64,000 bases of DNA from Octadecabacter temperatus (GTDB lineage: Bacteria > Pseudomonadota > Alphaproteobacteria > Rhodobacterales > Rhodobacteraceae): NCBI RefSeq assembly GCF_001187845.1, contig NZ_CP012160.1:1736001-1800000 (forward strand), given 5' to 3'. Below, piece by piece: positions 46,690-56,417 of the stretch (position 1 is the first letter of the stretch; each line of letters begins with the position of its first letter). The notes beneath the pieces are model-generated. The model saw only the letters and a program-made list of their open reading frames with translations, searched no databases and was not told where the DNA came from. A program made the translations under genes and the position numbers.

Positions 46690-48722
46690 TAAAACTCGAA
46701 TGTTCGGGTTAAGCTAACTTCATAGGACCGGCCTTCGCCTGCATCCCCCGCCAGCGGGTTTTCATACTGGGTGTCCAGTACATTATTGACGCGGAAACCA
46801 ACCTCGTACGCTTGGAGCGCGCCCGATTGCGGCTGCCAATCCACGAATAGGTCATGAACCGCATAGCCGTCATAATCATCCCCGACGCCGTAGCTGATGT
46901 CGTCATAGAAGGAACCGTGCCAACCGTATTCAAGGCCGCGTTGTTGGTCACGGCCACCAACAGTCAGGCTAAGATTACGGGCAGGGATCGACGACAATGT
47001 CTCGCCTGTGGCTTCATCTTCGCCGCGCACGTCAGAGTAAGCCGCCCGCACGAACATATTGTCCGCTTCATAGGCTGCTTCGACTTCCAGACCATAGATT
47101 TTCGCCGCATCAACATTCTCATAGTATGGCGTGCCTGCCGTGCTATCACGGGCGATCAGGTCATCGACTTCGGAATAAAAGAGCGTCGCTTTGACGTCCA
47201 AAGCATCCGCCGCTGTGAATACCCCGAAGTAGGATGCACTCGCTCCGAATTCTGCGCTGGTTGCCGTTTCGGACACCAGATCAGGGCTATATGTTTCACC
47301 ATCACTGTCATCATATGAGAAAATCTCATCCAGTGTTGGGGCCCGTTGCGTGCGCGCGACGGAACCAAAGATCGCGTAGGTGTCGTTGATTTCATAATGC
47401 GCCGCGAGTTTCGGGGAAACGGCCACCTCTTCGAAATCTGCGAACGCCAGACCGTCCCCCGCCTCGAGCGAAATGAAGTCAGCACGGATACCGGGAACAA
47501 CAGTCAAACGGTCGTTAAAGATAAACTCGCCCTGCGCGTAAACGCCGACTTTCGTGTCGGTGCCTTCGGGGTGGAACCCGATAACGCCCGAGGTGGTTTC
47601 CGCAACACGTTCCTGTTGGGACAATTGAACGCCCGCTGTCACATAGGCTTCGTAATTTCCACCGCTGAATTCAGCGGTGTTTTCGACCTTCAGGCTGGTT
47701 GTCTGGTAGGCATATTCAGAGTCCATGAAAAGGCTGGACGGACTAAACATACCCAGAGAGGAATCCGACTGAATGACGTTTGTGTCCGAATAGCTCAGCA
47801 CCACATCAAGGTCATAAAGATTGTTCCCGAGGACAGAGTTTTCGTAACGAATAGCGAGTGTCTGATCCGTGATGTCACGGTCTACAGTCCCAAAGCCAAG
47901 CGTACCGGTTTGTGAGTATTCAGTATCGTCCAGATCGCTGTTCCAACGGGTGTAGGAAACGGTCAGGGCTTGGGCGTTGTCATCGCCAAAAGTCAGCCGC
48001 GATTTCACAAGGCCCGAGATGGCATCGAACTCAGAGCCTGCAATCTCATTGCCGTCACCATCTACGTAATTGCCTGCGGTGCGGTAGTTCAGCGCGAACA
48101 GGTTTTCCATGTTCTCGCCCGCGCGTTCCGCCACGATCACAGATGTCGCGATCTCGTCTGAATTGCTGCCGTAGCTCAAGCGGGTGCGGACGGCCGTATC
48201 GGTTGCCCCTAAAAAGTCGGAGGCATCTTTGGTTTCAAAGTTGATTACGCCGCCCAAGGCCCCCGCACCGTATAGCGTGGAAGACGCAGGCCCGCGCAGC
48301 ACTTCGACCTGACGGTAAAGCGCCGGATCAGAAAAGAACGATCCGAGGCGATACTGCTCGTAGAACTTCGTCGCGCCATCAACGGTGATGATGATCCGCG
48401 ATTCATCGGATGAAGTCAGTTCCCCGACCCCACGAATGTTAAAGGATTCACCCGCAACACGGCCAGACCCGATGGGCTGGACCCCAGGAACAAGGTCGAA
48501 CAGCTCACCCACTGTGGTGGCTTGCGCACGGTCGATTTCATCTTCCGTTACGACGGTCACGGCTTGCGGCGTATCAATCGCGACACCGGATGTTCCCGTG
48601 CCCAGCACGATTCGTCCCAGTGGTGTTTCAACGGAATCTTGCGCTGTGGCAGATGTCGCAGTGAACAATGTTGCAGAGCTCAGCATCGTTGCGCCCAGCA
48701 AGGCGCGCTTTAAATTTGTCAT
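46689..48722 (-). CDS. hmuR: TonB-dependent haem/haemoglobin receptor
   Basis: A 677-residue outer-membrane receptor. Signal peptide to about SATAQ, TonB-box region ETPLGRIVLGTG, plug domain (SFNIRGVGE, IIITVDGATKFYEQYR, VLRGPASSTLYGAGALGGVI) and a 22-strand barrel ending in VSLTRTFEF. Haem specificity is inferred from the divergent hmuSTUV genes and the plug type. It leads the hmuR-unknown-exbB-exbD-exbD-tonB operon and shares a 207-bp promoter region with hmuS that contains an iron box. Confidence 0.92.
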   Translation of the reverse strand: MTNLKRALLGATMLSSATLFTATSATAQDSVETPLGRIVLGTGTSGVAIDTPQAVTVVTEDEIDRAQATTVGELFDLVPGVQPIGSGRVAGESFNIRGVGELTSSDESRIIITVDGATKFYEQYRLGSFFSDPALYRQVEVLRGPASSTLYGAGALGGVINFETKDASDFLGATDTAVRTRLSYGSNSDEIATSVIVAERAGENMENLFALNYRTAGNYVDGDGNEIAGSEFDAISGLVKSRLTFGDDNAQALTVSYTRWNSDLDDTEYSQTGTLGFGTVDRDITDQTLAIRYENSVLGNNLYDLDVVLSYSDTNVIQSDSSLGMFSPSSLFMDSEYAYQTTSLKVENTAEFSGGNYEAYVTAGVQLSQQERVAETTSGVIGFHPEGTDTKVGVYAQGEFIFNDRLTVVPGIRADFISLEAGDGLAFADFEEVAVSPKLAAHYEINDTYAIFGSVARTQRAPTLDEIFSYDDSDGETYSPDLVSETATSAEFGASASYFGVFTAADALDVKATLFYSEVDDLIARDSTAGTPYYENVDAAKIYGLEVEAAYEADNMFVRAAYSDVRGEDEATGETLSSIPARNLSLTVGGRDQQRGLEYGWHGSFYDDISYGVGDDYDGYAVHDLFVDWQPQSGALQAYEVGFRVNNVLDTQYENPLAGDAGEGRSYEVSLTRTFEF

Positions 48723-48827
48723 CGTTTTCCCTCGGCCGAAATGGCGTCTTTTGCGTCCTAGCTGGCCGAGGTTTTTCGATGGCTTGCTGAGTTTTTGATT
48801 TTAGTCTCTTGCCGCTCCTAAATAACC

Positions 48828-48842
48828 TGATTAAAACAGTCA
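48828..48842. promoter_or_regulatory. Iron-Rhodo-box between hmuR and hmuS
   Basis: TGA-TTAAAACAG-TCA, matching TGA-N9-TCA. It is about 88 bp from the hmuS start and 106 bp from the hmuR start, suited to iron control of both operons. Confidence 0.65.
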
Positions 48843-48929
48843 AGTAACGAAGCGTTAATAATTTCGCTTACAGCCAGCCATCTGTGCCAGCCCCCTTTGT
48901 TCCAAACAGAAAACCTAGAGGACTGACAA

Positions 48930-49976
48930 ATGACGATGGCTTACCCGTCCCCCGAAGAGATTCGGGAATACCTGATCGACAATCCGAAAAAACGCGCCCG
49001 TGATGCGGCTGACGCGTTGAAGACGGGCGAAGCCGCGCTTTTGGCAGCCCAAGGTGCGACCCCCATCAATCCCGACCCGGACGCCGTTATGCCAGCATTG
49101 AATGCGGCAGGATCTGTCATGGCATTGACCCGAAATGAAAGCGCCGTTCACGAAAAAGACGGTGTCTATGAAAACTACCGAGGTGGGCCGCATGCTTCGA
49201 TGGTCATCAATGAAGACATCGATTTGCGGATCTTCCGCAAGCACTGGGTACACGGGTTTGCACAAACAAAAGAAACCGAACGGGGTCCGCAGCGCTCGAT
49301 TCAGTTTTTCGATGCCGCCGGTGATGCAGTCCACAAGGTGTTTGCGCGTGATGAAACAAACATCGATGCATGGGACACTATGGTGAACCAGCTGTCCAAA
49401 GGCGATCGGGTCGAAAAGCTCGACCTCGCAGAGCGTGCGCCTGCAGAAGCCGCAAAGGCGGACCCAAAACAAGCAGAAGAACTGCGCACGGCATGGACCA
49501 ACATGACCGACACGCACCAGTTCATGGGGCTGACGTCTAAGTTAAAGATGAACCGTTTGGGGGCCTATCGCATTGCGGGCAAGCCTTTCGTCAAACCCTT
49601 GGCCCCGTGGGCGTTGAATGACGCGATTGTGGCCTTGGGAGACTCTGACACAGAAATCATGTTGTTCGTCGGCAATCGCGGCTGCATCCAGATCCACACA
49701 GGCCCGCTCAACACCATTAAGCCGATGGGTCCGTGGCAAAACGTGCTGGACCCTAAATTCAACCTGCACCTGCGTACAGATCACGTGGCCGAAGTTTGGG
49801 CCGTCGAAAAGCCGACCAAACGCGGCATGGCCGTGTCCATCGAAGGTTTTGACAAGGACGGCGCGTTGATCTTGCAAATGTTCGGTCGCCGTCGGGAAAC
49901 GGACGTGGTGGATCACACAGGTGCTTTCAAACAATTGATCAAAAAACTCCCCCAACTTCACCTAGAGGACGCTTAA
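48930..49976 (+). CDS. hmuS: Haem-degrading / haem-trafficking protein HmuS
   Basis: A 348-residue ChuX/HemS-family protein made of two similar halves. The first has GAVYENY-like DGVYENYRGGPHASMVINED and RIFRKHWVHGF; the second has NRLGAYRIAGKPFVK and FVGNRGCIQIHTGPLNTIKP. It accepts haem delivered by HmuTUV and degrades or transfers it to recover iron. First gene of the hmuSTUV operon. Confidence 0.95.
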   Translation: MTMAYPSPEEIREYLIDNPKKRARDAADALKTGEAALLAAQGATPINPDPDAVMPALNAAGSVMALTRNESAVHEKDGVYENYRGGPHASMVINEDIDLRIFRKHWVHGFAQTKETERGPQRSIQFFDAAGDAVHKVFARDETNIDAWDTMVNQLSKGDRVEKLDLAERAPAEAAKADPKQAEELRTAWTNMTDTHQFMGLTSKLKMNRLGAYRIAGKPFVKPLAPWALNDAIVALGDSDTEIMLFVGNRGCIQIHTGPLNTIKPMGPWQNVLDPKFNLHLRTDHVAEVWAVEKPTKRGMAVSIEGFDKDGALILQMFGRRRETDVVDHTGAFKQLIKKLPQLHLEDA

Positions 49977-49979
49977 GCC

Positions 49980-50810
49980 ATGAAAGCTCGCATACTTGCC
50001 AGTGCCCTTGCGTTCACGGCTCTTTCGACGACTGCCTTCGCAGATGAACGTGTCTTGTCAATCGGCGGTTCGATCACCGAAATCGTCTATGCCTTGGGCG
50101 AAGAAGACCGCCTCATCGCGCGCGATACAACCTCCAGCTTCCCTGCCGTGGTCGAAGAGCTGCCCGATGTGGGCTACATGCGCGCCTTGTCACCTGAAGG
50201 GGTCCTATCCGTCGATCCGACCCTGATCATCGCCGAAGCAGGCAGCGGCCCACTTGAAACGATCGAGGTTTTGGAAGGCGCTAACATCCCCTTCATCACA
50301 ATACCGGACGGATTTGATCGGCCAGCCGTTGCAACCAAAATTCAGGCCGTTGCACAGGCCCTTGGCGTGCCCGAGAAAGGCGAAGAACTGGCCGCAGAAA
50401 TCGATGCACAACTTGCCGCCTTGGAAACATCGGTCGACGCGCCTGCGCGTGTGATGTTCATCCTCTCCACCCAAGGAGGGCGGATCATGGCATCGGGCAC
50501 GAACACCGCAGCGGACGGTATAATCGCACTGGCCGGAGGCACAAACGCGGTCACAGGGTTTGAAGGCTACAATCCTTTGACCGATGAAGCCGTTACACTG
50601 GCCGCCCCCGACGTGATCGTGATGATGGCACGTGAAGGCGACCACAACACCGCAGACGCAGATTTGTGGGCTCACCCCGCAATCTCGACGACACCAGCAG
50701 CACAAACGCAGTCCATCGTTCGCATGAACGGTCTGTTACTACTGGGCTTCGGGCCACGTACGCCTGAAGCGGCACAGGCTTTGCATTCAGCGCTTTACGA
50801 TGAGGGTTAA
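49980..50810 (+). CDS. hmuT: Haem ABC transporter periplasmic binding protein HmuT
   Basis: A 276-residue class III binding protein. Signal peptide to TTAFA, then RVLSIGGSITEIVYALGEE with the haem-ligand region, LPDVGYMRALSPEGVLSVDP, a long backbone helix and GGTNAVTGFEGYNPLTDEAV. It starts 3 nt after hmuS. Confidence 0.95.
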   Translation: MKARILASALAFTALSTTAFADERVLSIGGSITEIVYALGEEDRLIARDTTSSFPAVVEELPDVGYMRALSPEGVLSVDPTLIIAEAGSGPLETIEVLEGANIPFITIPDGFDRPAVATKIQAVAQALGVPEKGEELAAEIDAQLAALETSVDAPARVMFILSTQGGRIMASGTNTAADGIIALAGGTNAVTGFEGYNPLTDEAVTLAAPDVIVMMAREGDHNTADADLWAHPAISTTPAAQTQSIVRMNGLLLLGFGPRTPEAAQALHSALYDEG

Positions 50811-50813
50811 GCC

Positions 50814-51893
50814 ATGACCGCGATTGAAGCAGGGATACTTCCCGTCCCGCCCCAAGCAGGGGATCGCAGCGCACGCGCAATGATGGCGCTGGTTTTCTGC
50901 GCCGTTCTATTGCTGGTGATGGTTATCGCCAGCCTTACGGTCGGCGCATCGGGCACGTCCCTGCTTCAGGCTCTTTTTGCGTGGGCCTCGGGCGAACCAA
51001 TCGGGCTGCGCGAAAAGGTAATCCTGTTTGATATTCGCGCACCTCGCACCCTTCTTGGGGCCTTGGTTGGCGCGTCTTTGGCGGTGTCTGGCGCGGTCAT
51101 GCAGGGGTTGTTCCGCAACCCCCTCGCCGATCCGGGCCTGGTGGGCGTCAGCGCTGGCGCGGGCCTTGGCGCGATCATGGCGATTGTCCTTGGCGGCCTT
51201 CTTCCCCCTGCATTCGCTGCACTGACGGGGATGTATACAGTGCCAATCGCAGCGTTCCTCGGTGGCTGGCTCTCCACGATCCTGCTGTACCGCGTCGCAA
51301 CCCGAAAAGGACGCACATCTGTCGCAGTGATGCTTTTGGCGGGGATCGCCTTGGGCGCACTGACGGGTGCGATTGCCGGTGTGATGGTCTACATTGCTGA
51401 TGACAATCAGCTGCGCGACCTAACCTTTTGGGGCTTGGGATCACTAGCAGGTGCCACATGGACAAAACTGATGGTTGCAGGGCCGTTGATCATATTGGCC
51501 TTGGTCACGACCCCATTCCTTGCTCGCGGGCTGGATGCCCTCACCTTGGGGGAAGCCACCGCTGGGCATCTTGGCATTCCTGTTCAACGTATGAAAAACA
51601 CCGCCATCCTGACCGTTGCGGGCGCGACGGGCGCGTCTGTCGCTGTATCGGGTGGCATCGGGTTTGTCGGCATCGTGGTGCCGCATCTTCTGCGCCTCTC
51701 GATCGGGCCGAGCCACCGTTACCTGTTGCCCACTTCCGCACTCCTTGGCGCTGCCTTCTTGCTTGGCGCTGACATGATCTCGCGCACGATCGTCGCACCG
51801 AGCGAACTGCCCATCGGAATTGTCACGGCCACCATTGGCGGGCCGTTCTTCCTTTATGTACTGCTGCGCAATCGCGGCATTCTGGATATGTAA
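50814..51893 (+). CDS. hmuU: Haem ABC transporter permease HmuU
   Basis: A 359-residue FecCD/BtuC-family permease with about ten helices. Typical stretches are RAPRTLLGALVGASLAVSGAV, MQGLFRNPLADPGLVGVSAGA and FVGIVVPHLLR near the coupling loop. It starts 3 nt after hmuT. Confidence 0.95.
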   Translation: MTAIEAGILPVPPQAGDRSARAMMALVFCAVLLLVMVIASLTVGASGTSLLQALFAWASGEPIGLREKVILFDIRAPRTLLGALVGASLAVSGAVMQGLFRNPLADPGLVGVSAGAGLGAIMAIVLGGLLPPAFAALTGMYTVPIAAFLGGWLSTILLYRVATRKGRTSVAVMLLAGIALGALTGAIAGVMVYIADDNQLRDLTFWGLGSLAGATWTKLMVAGPLIILALVTTPFLARGLDALTLGEATAGHLGIPVQRMKNTAILTVAGATGASVAVSGGIGFVGIVVPHLLRLSIGPSHRYLLPTSALLGAAFLLGADMISRTIVAPSELPIGIVTATIGGPFFLYVLLRNRGILDM

Positions 51894-51896
51894 CTG

Positions 51897-52685
51897 ATGC
51901 TCAACGCGACCAATATTGACCTTTCGATTGGCAAAACGCCGATCCTACATGGTGCCAACTTTAAGGCGCAGGCTGGGCAGCTTACCGCGATTGTTGGCCC
52001 CAACGGGTCCGGCAAAACGACACTTCTAAAGGCAATGACGGGCGACCTGCCCTATCTTGGTTCAGTGACATTGGACGGGACGGACGTGACAACCATTCCC
52101 GCGCCTGCCCTTGCCGCGCGCCGTGCCGTTCTGCCACAAGCCGCGGGCCTCGCGTTTCCGTTCACGGTTCTCGAGGTCGTGCGCCTTGGCCTGACAGCGG
52201 GCCTTGGTGCGCAAGACGGCACCCTACCCCAACGCGCCCTCGCCCATGTGGGGTTGGCGGGCTACGAGGGGCGGCTTTACCACGGCCTTTCGGGCGGTGA
52301 ACAACAACGCTGCCAACTGGCGCGCGTTTTGGTGCAGGTTTGGGAACCAACACGAGATGGCCAAGCGTCCTGGCTGTTTTTGGATGAGCCGGTTTCGGCG
52401 CTTGATATCGGTCACCAGCTTGAGGTGATGACAATCGCGCGGCGCTTTGCGGATGCCGGTGGCGGGGTGATCGCCGTCATGCATGACCTGAACCTTACGT
52501 CCATGTTCGCCGATAGCATCTTGCTGATGAAAGACGGGCGCAATGTCGTTCAGGGAAACGCGCAAGCCGTTCTGTCGGATGACTACCTATCGCGCGCATA
52601 CGGGTGTCGCGTACGCGTGAATGCAACTCCGTTCCACACCCAAGACGCGCCCTATGTCCTGCCCCATATGGCAGACCTGATTTAG
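51897..52685 (+). CDS. hmuV: Haem ABC transporter ATP-binding protein HmuV
   Basis: 262 residues. Walker A GPNGSGKTT, Q-loop in LPQAAGLAFPFTV, signature LSGGEQQR, Walker B WLFLDEP and the H-loop His in AVMHDLN. It drives HmuU. It starts 3 nt after hmuU, and its stop overlaps the convergent siderophore ATPase gene by 4 nt. Confidence 0.95.
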   Translation: MLNATNIDLSIGKTPILHGANFKAQAGQLTAIVGPNGSGKTTLLKAMTGDLPYLGSVTLDGTDVTTIPAPALAARRAVLPQAAGLAFPFTVLEVVRLGLTAGLGAQDGTLPQRALAHVGLAGYEGRLYHGLSGGEQQRCQLARVLVQVWEPTRDGQASWLFLDEPVSALDIGHQLEVMTIARRFADAGGGVIAVMHDLNLTSMFADSILLMKDGRNVVQGNAQAVLSDDYLSRAYGCRVRVNATPFHTQDAPYVLPHMADLI

Positions 52686-53434
52686 ACCATCACGATGGGC
52701 ACGCCATCAATGTGCTGTATGTCCGCATCGGTCTGAAAAACGTCACGCAACAAAGCGGGCGTTACCGTTTGCGAAGGTGTGCCTTCTACAGCGATCTGGC
52801 CGGTTTTTAGGGCTACTAACCAATCGGCATAACGGCTGGCGTAATTGATGTCATGCAAGACGATGACGATGGTTTTGCCGTGGATATCCGACAATTCACG
52901 CAGCAGTGCCATCAACGACCGCGCGCCGGCGATATCAAGATTGTTCAACGGCTCATCCAGCAGCATGTATTCGGTATCTTGCGCAAAGGTCATGGAAATC
53001 TGCGCACGTTGCCTCTGCCCGCCCGAAAGCTCATCGACAGATCGCTGCGCCAAATCGGCCAAACCGAAGAGTGACAAAGCGTGCTCAACCGCTGCGTCAT
53101 CCTCATCTGTGGGGCGCCCTTGGTGATAGGGGTAGCGTCCAAAGGATACCAAGTCCTGCACAGTCAGGCGGGGAACCTGATCGGGCATCTGCGGCAGGAT
53201 CGAAAGATGCTTGGCCAGTTCCCGATTTGAACAGGCCCCGACAGCTAGATCCCCGACCATCACCGACCCGCTTTGCAGCTTTTCCAACCGCGCGACCAGC
53301 GACAACAGCGTTGATTTGCCTGCCCCGTTCGGCCCGATCAACGCCGAGATTTTGCCCTTTGGTAAGTCCAGCGAGATATCGGTCAGGATGGACGTTCCGG
53401 CAATCTGATAGGAAAGGTTGCGAATAGAAATCAT
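52682..53434 (-). CDS. Ferric-siderophore ABC transporter ATP-binding protein
   Basis: 250 residues. Walker A GPNGAGKST, signature LSGGQRQR, Walker B YMLLDEPLNNLD, H-loop IVLHDIN. The start at 53434 (MISIRNLSYQIAG) follows the permease with a 4-nt overlap; longer frames from 53827 run backwards through the permease gene and are not coding. Last gene of a four-gene importer resembling the VctPDGC/YclNOPQ catechol or carboxylate siderophore systems. Confidence 0.93.
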   Translation of the reverse strand: MISIRNLSYQIAGTSILTDISLDLPKGKISALIGPNGAGKSTLLSLVARLEKLQSGSVMVGDLAVGACSNRELAKHLSILPQMPDQVPRLTVQDLVSFGRYPYHQGRPTDEDDAAVEHALSLFGLADLAQRSVDELSGGQRQRAQISMTFAQDTEYMLLDEPLNNLDIAGARSLMALLRELSDIHGKTIVIVLHDINYASRYADWLVALKTGQIAVEGTPSQTVTPALLRDVFQTDADIQHIDGVPIVMV

Positions 53435-54372
53435 CTGCGTTGCCCTTTTAGAAGGAGGATCAAGAATAGCGCGCCACCCAGCAAATCGATCACCACAGAC
53501 AGCGGTGTCGACAGGTGGAACACTCTCTCCAAAACCGTTTGCCCGCCGATCAATGTGATTGCGGAAATTAGGCTCGCGCTGATGAATATGACGCCGTGGC
53601 GTTCCACCGGGGTCGCCAGCCGTGCGAGGCTCACAACCAGCAGCCCCAAGAACGCCACCGGCCCCACCAGCGCTGTTGACACGGCGACCAGTACAGCCGT
53701 CAGGATAAGCGCCTGCATCTGAACCCGCTGCAAATCCAGCCCAAGGTTTACCGCCGCCTCGCGCCCTAGGGTCAGCACATCCAACGCAAATCGCATGCGC
53801 CATGCAAGAACCACTGCGACGCCGCACACGACAGATGCAAGCAACAAAAGGTCGGTCTCGATCTGGGTGAACCGCGCGAAGGACGCGCCTTGGATCACAG
53901 AAAATTCGTTCGGGTCGATCAGCCGCTGCATGAAATCCGTGAGCGCGCGAAACAACGCCCCCAAAACGATCCCCGTCAGGATCATGCGCATCAGATTGTT
54001 ATGGACTGACTGCAATAGCGTGGAAAACAGCAAAAGAGCAGCCAGTGTCATGGCACAGGCAGTCACGGCAAAGGCCAAATGGGCCGACACCAACGCGACA
54101 GTCATCCCCCCGAGGAAAAACACAGCCCCCGTCAGGATCATCACATAAAGCGCATCAAACCCCATGATCGATGGCGTAAGAATCCGGTTTTGGGAGACCG
54201 TTTGAAACAGCACCGTGGATGTTGAAATGGATACGCCCACAAGGATCAGCGCCGCAAGTTTCGTCCCGCGAAACGGGATCACAAAGCTGAGCGGGCCACG
54301 CACTCCGATGGTCATATAAGCGACGCAACACAGGCACAAAGCCACAGCCAACCAGATCAGCCGCCTACGCAT
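53431..54372 (-). CDS. Ferric-siderophore ABC transporter permease (second)
   Basis: A 313-residue FecCD-family permease with about nine helices. LILVGVSISTSTVLFQTVSQNRILTP replaces the usual TGxxLAxxGxxMQ segment, as in the VctG/YclO branch; GPVAFLGLLVVSLAR is the coupling-loop region. It overlaps the first permease by 8 nt and the ATPase by 4 nt. Confidence 0.9.
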   Translation of the reverse strand: MRRRLIWLAVALCLCCVAYMTIGVRGPLSFVIPFRGTKLAALILVGVSISTSTVLFQTVSQNRILTPSIMGFDALYVMILTGAVFFLGGMTVALVSAHLAFAVTACAMTLAALLLFSTLLQSVHNNLMRMILTGIVLGALFRALTDFMQRLIDPNEFSVIQGASFARFTQIETDLLLLASVVCGVAVVLAWRMRFALDVLTLGREAAVNLGLDLQRVQMQALILTAVLVAVSTALVGPVAFLGLLVVSLARLATPVERHGVIFISASLISAITLIGGQTVLERVFHLSTPLSVVIDLLGGALFLILLLKGQRR

Positions 54373-55318
54373 ATCGCGGCGTCCGATAGAGTAGCCGCAG
54401 GAAAATCACCGCACCCACGACGCCCAGCACCGTCCCCACCGGAACCTCAAACGGGAAACGGATCAAGCGCCCCGCGATATCAGACGCCAGCGTCAGCCCG
54501 GCCCCCATCATCGCCACCAGTGGCAGCGTCTGGCGCAGGTTATCACCAAACAGACGCGAAATGATGTTGGGCACGACAAGCCCAACGAACGGGATGATGC
54601 CCACGGTAACAACCGTGAGCGAAGAGATGAGCGAAATTGCCACCAACCCAACCAGCACGACCTGTTTGTAGTTCAACCCCAATGACGTCGTGACGGCCCG
54701 CCCCATGCCGACGATGGCAAATTGATCAGCGGCAAAATACGTCAACGCGGCTCCAGCCGCGGCCAACCAAAGCAGCTCATACCGGCCCCGCAACACGCCG
54801 GAAAACTCACCATTCAGCCAAACGGAAATGAATTGCAGAAGATCGGCTTGATAAGCGACAAACACGACGCCCGCCCCGATGATCCCGCCATAGACAAGCC
54901 CGACCAGCGGCACCAAGAGCGGCTGCGTGGGCGGCAAGCGGCGCACAATTTCCAGAAACCCGAGGCTAGCCACCAACGCCGTCCCTGAGGCCAGAACCAT
55001 TTTCAGAAAGATCGAAGCCTGCGGGGCAAAAATTGTCACAATCAAGATCCCCAACGCCGCGCCCTGCCCTGTTCCGGCGGTCATCGGCTCAACGAACCTG
55101 TTGCGCACCAACATCTGCATCACGCAGCCCGCAATGGCCAATGTAGCGCCCGCAATCACGGCAGCGATGGTCCGGGGAAACCTGCTGATCCCGATCAAGC
55201 GCAACGCCTCTGGGTCGCGCCAAAGACCACGCAGGGAGAGATCAATCACCCCCACAAAGATCGAAAGAAAAGATAAGAGGGCGAGCGCAAGAACGCCCGC
55301 CCAATACCATCGGATCAT
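54365..55318 (-). CDS. Ferric-siderophore ABC transporter permease (first)
   Basis: A 317-residue FecCD-family permease with PRTIAAVIAGATLAIAGCVMQ, RNRFVEPMTAGTGQGAALGI and IPFVGLVVPNIISR. It forms a heterodimer with the second permease, as is usual for YclN/YclO pairs. It starts 6 nt after the binding-protein gene. Confidence 0.92.
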   Translation of the reverse strand: MIRWYWAGVLALALLSFLSIFVGVIDLSLRGLWRDPEALRLIGISRFPRTIAAVIAGATLAIAGCVMQMLVRNRFVEPMTAGTGQGAALGILIVTIFAPQASIFLKMVLASGTALVASLGFLEIVRRLPPTQPLLVPLVGLVYGGIIGAGVVFVAYQADLLQFISVWLNGEFSGVLRGRYELLWLAAAGAALTYFAADQFAIVGMGRAVTTSLGLNYKQVVLVGLVAISLISSLTVVTVGIIPFVGLVVPNIISRLFGDNLRQTLPLVAMMGAGLTLASDIAGRLIRFPFEVPVGTVLGVVGAVIFLRLLYRTPRYA

Positions 55319-55324
55319 CGCCAG

Positions 55325-56212
55325 TTAGTCCGCGAATTTGGTCGCAAACTGCGACACGATCTGTGTCATGGACTGCATGCCACCGTTCGCGATGTAAACA
55401 TTGGCGCTGTTCAGATAGATCACCTTGTCGTTTGACCAAGCAGCTGTTTCGTGAACCAAAACGTTGTCCAAGGTCATAGCAGCTGCATCACCTTCTTGAC
55501 CAATTGCGGCTGCACGGTCGATCACGATCAGCACATCCGGGTTGGCATCGCGGATGAACTCAAAGCTGATCGCCTCGCCGTGAGTCGCCTGTTCGACTGC
55601 TTCGACGGCTTCCGGAATTTCAAGCGCCGTGTGCAGCCAGCCAAAACGGCCATTGGCGCCATATGCCGAAACAGTCGGGCCGTTCGTCATCACGATCAAT
55701 GCACTGCCTTCATCAGCCACAGCAGCCTTGGCCGCATCCAGAGCGTCTTCAAACGTCACCTGCAATGCTGCGGCTTCGTCTTGCTTGCCAAAGATCTCAC
55801 CGTAGGCGTTCAAACGCGCAAGGCCCTGCCCAACGGTGTCTTCCCAGATAGTCATATCAATGGTTGATGCAACTTCGGAAAGCTCTGGCACAACACGTGA
55901 CGAGCGACCGCCTGCGATCAGCAAATCATATCCGCCCGCAGCAATCGCCTCATAGTCGGGTTCAAACAATGTGCCAACGGGGTCCGCGCCTTCGGCCGTG
56001 TCGGAAACGTAGTCCACTGACAACGGCGACACGACGCCATCTACTTCAATGCCAAGCGCATCCAATGTGTCCAACGCAGCAATATCAAACACCGCAATCC
56101 GATCGGGCTGAACGGTGACTTCTGCCGCACCAATGTAGGTATCAATTTCAACCGTTTCTGCAAATGCAGGCATGGTCATTACGGTTAGGGAAAGTGCAAA
56201 TGCACGAAACAT
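55325..56212 (-). CDS. Ferric-siderophore ABC transporter binding protein
   Basis: 295 residues: signal peptide to about PAFAE, then VEIDTYIGAAEVTVQPDRIAV and IGVDGVVSPL-like segments of the YclQ/CeuE/VctP class III binding proteins, and a C-terminal lobe with SANVYIANGGMQSM. The start at 56212 is preferred because AAAGGA lies 8 nt upstream; an ATG at 56221 abuts that site. First gene of the importer operon, divergent from the hemP operon around an iron-box-like site. Confidence 0.92.
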   Translation of the reverse strand: MFRAFALSLTVMTMPAFAETVEIDTYIGAAEVTVQPDRIAVFDIAALDTLDALGIEVDGVVSPLSVDYVSDTAEGADPVGTLFEPDYEAIAAGGYDLLIAGGRSSRVVPELSEVASTIDMTIWEDTVGQGLARLNAYGEIFGKQDEAAALQVTFEDALDAAKAAVADEGSALIVMTNGPTVSAYGANGRFGWLHTALEIPEAVEAVEQATHGEAISFEFIRDANPDVLIVIDRAAAIGQEGDAAAMTLDNVLVHETAAWSNDKVIYLNSANVYIANGGMQSMTQIVSQFATKFAD

Positions 56213-56333
56213 ATCAGTCATCCTTTTGTGTGAAGGCATGGCTGACCAAAACGGTTGGCTTTGCAGATTGCCCCGTGGATAGAACTGCATTTTTCTAATG
56301 TCCAGAGGGATTAGCCCCCTTGCGTTATATTTC

Positions 56334-56350
56334 CGACTAATTTAATCAGG
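56334..56350. promoter_or_regulatory. Iron-Rhodo-box-like site between siderophore importer and hemP operon
   Basis: Read on the minus strand, CCTGATTAAATTAGTCG: TGA-N9-TCG, one mismatch from TGA-N9-TCA. It shares CCTGATTAAA and AGTC with the hmu site at 48826-48842. It lies 122 bp from the binding-protein start and 68 bp from the small gene at 56418. Confidence 0.5.
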
Positions 56351-56417
56351 TAATATACAGCCGGTCCTAGCCAACCTATTTGGAGAGCCCAGACCAGAAC
56401 CACTCAGGAGAAACGTC

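Noticed and set aside
53435..53827. N-terminal extension of the siderophore ATPase to 53827
   Set aside because: The extension runs through the permease gene in another frame; the ABC domain starts exactly at 53434 with a normal ATGA overlap.
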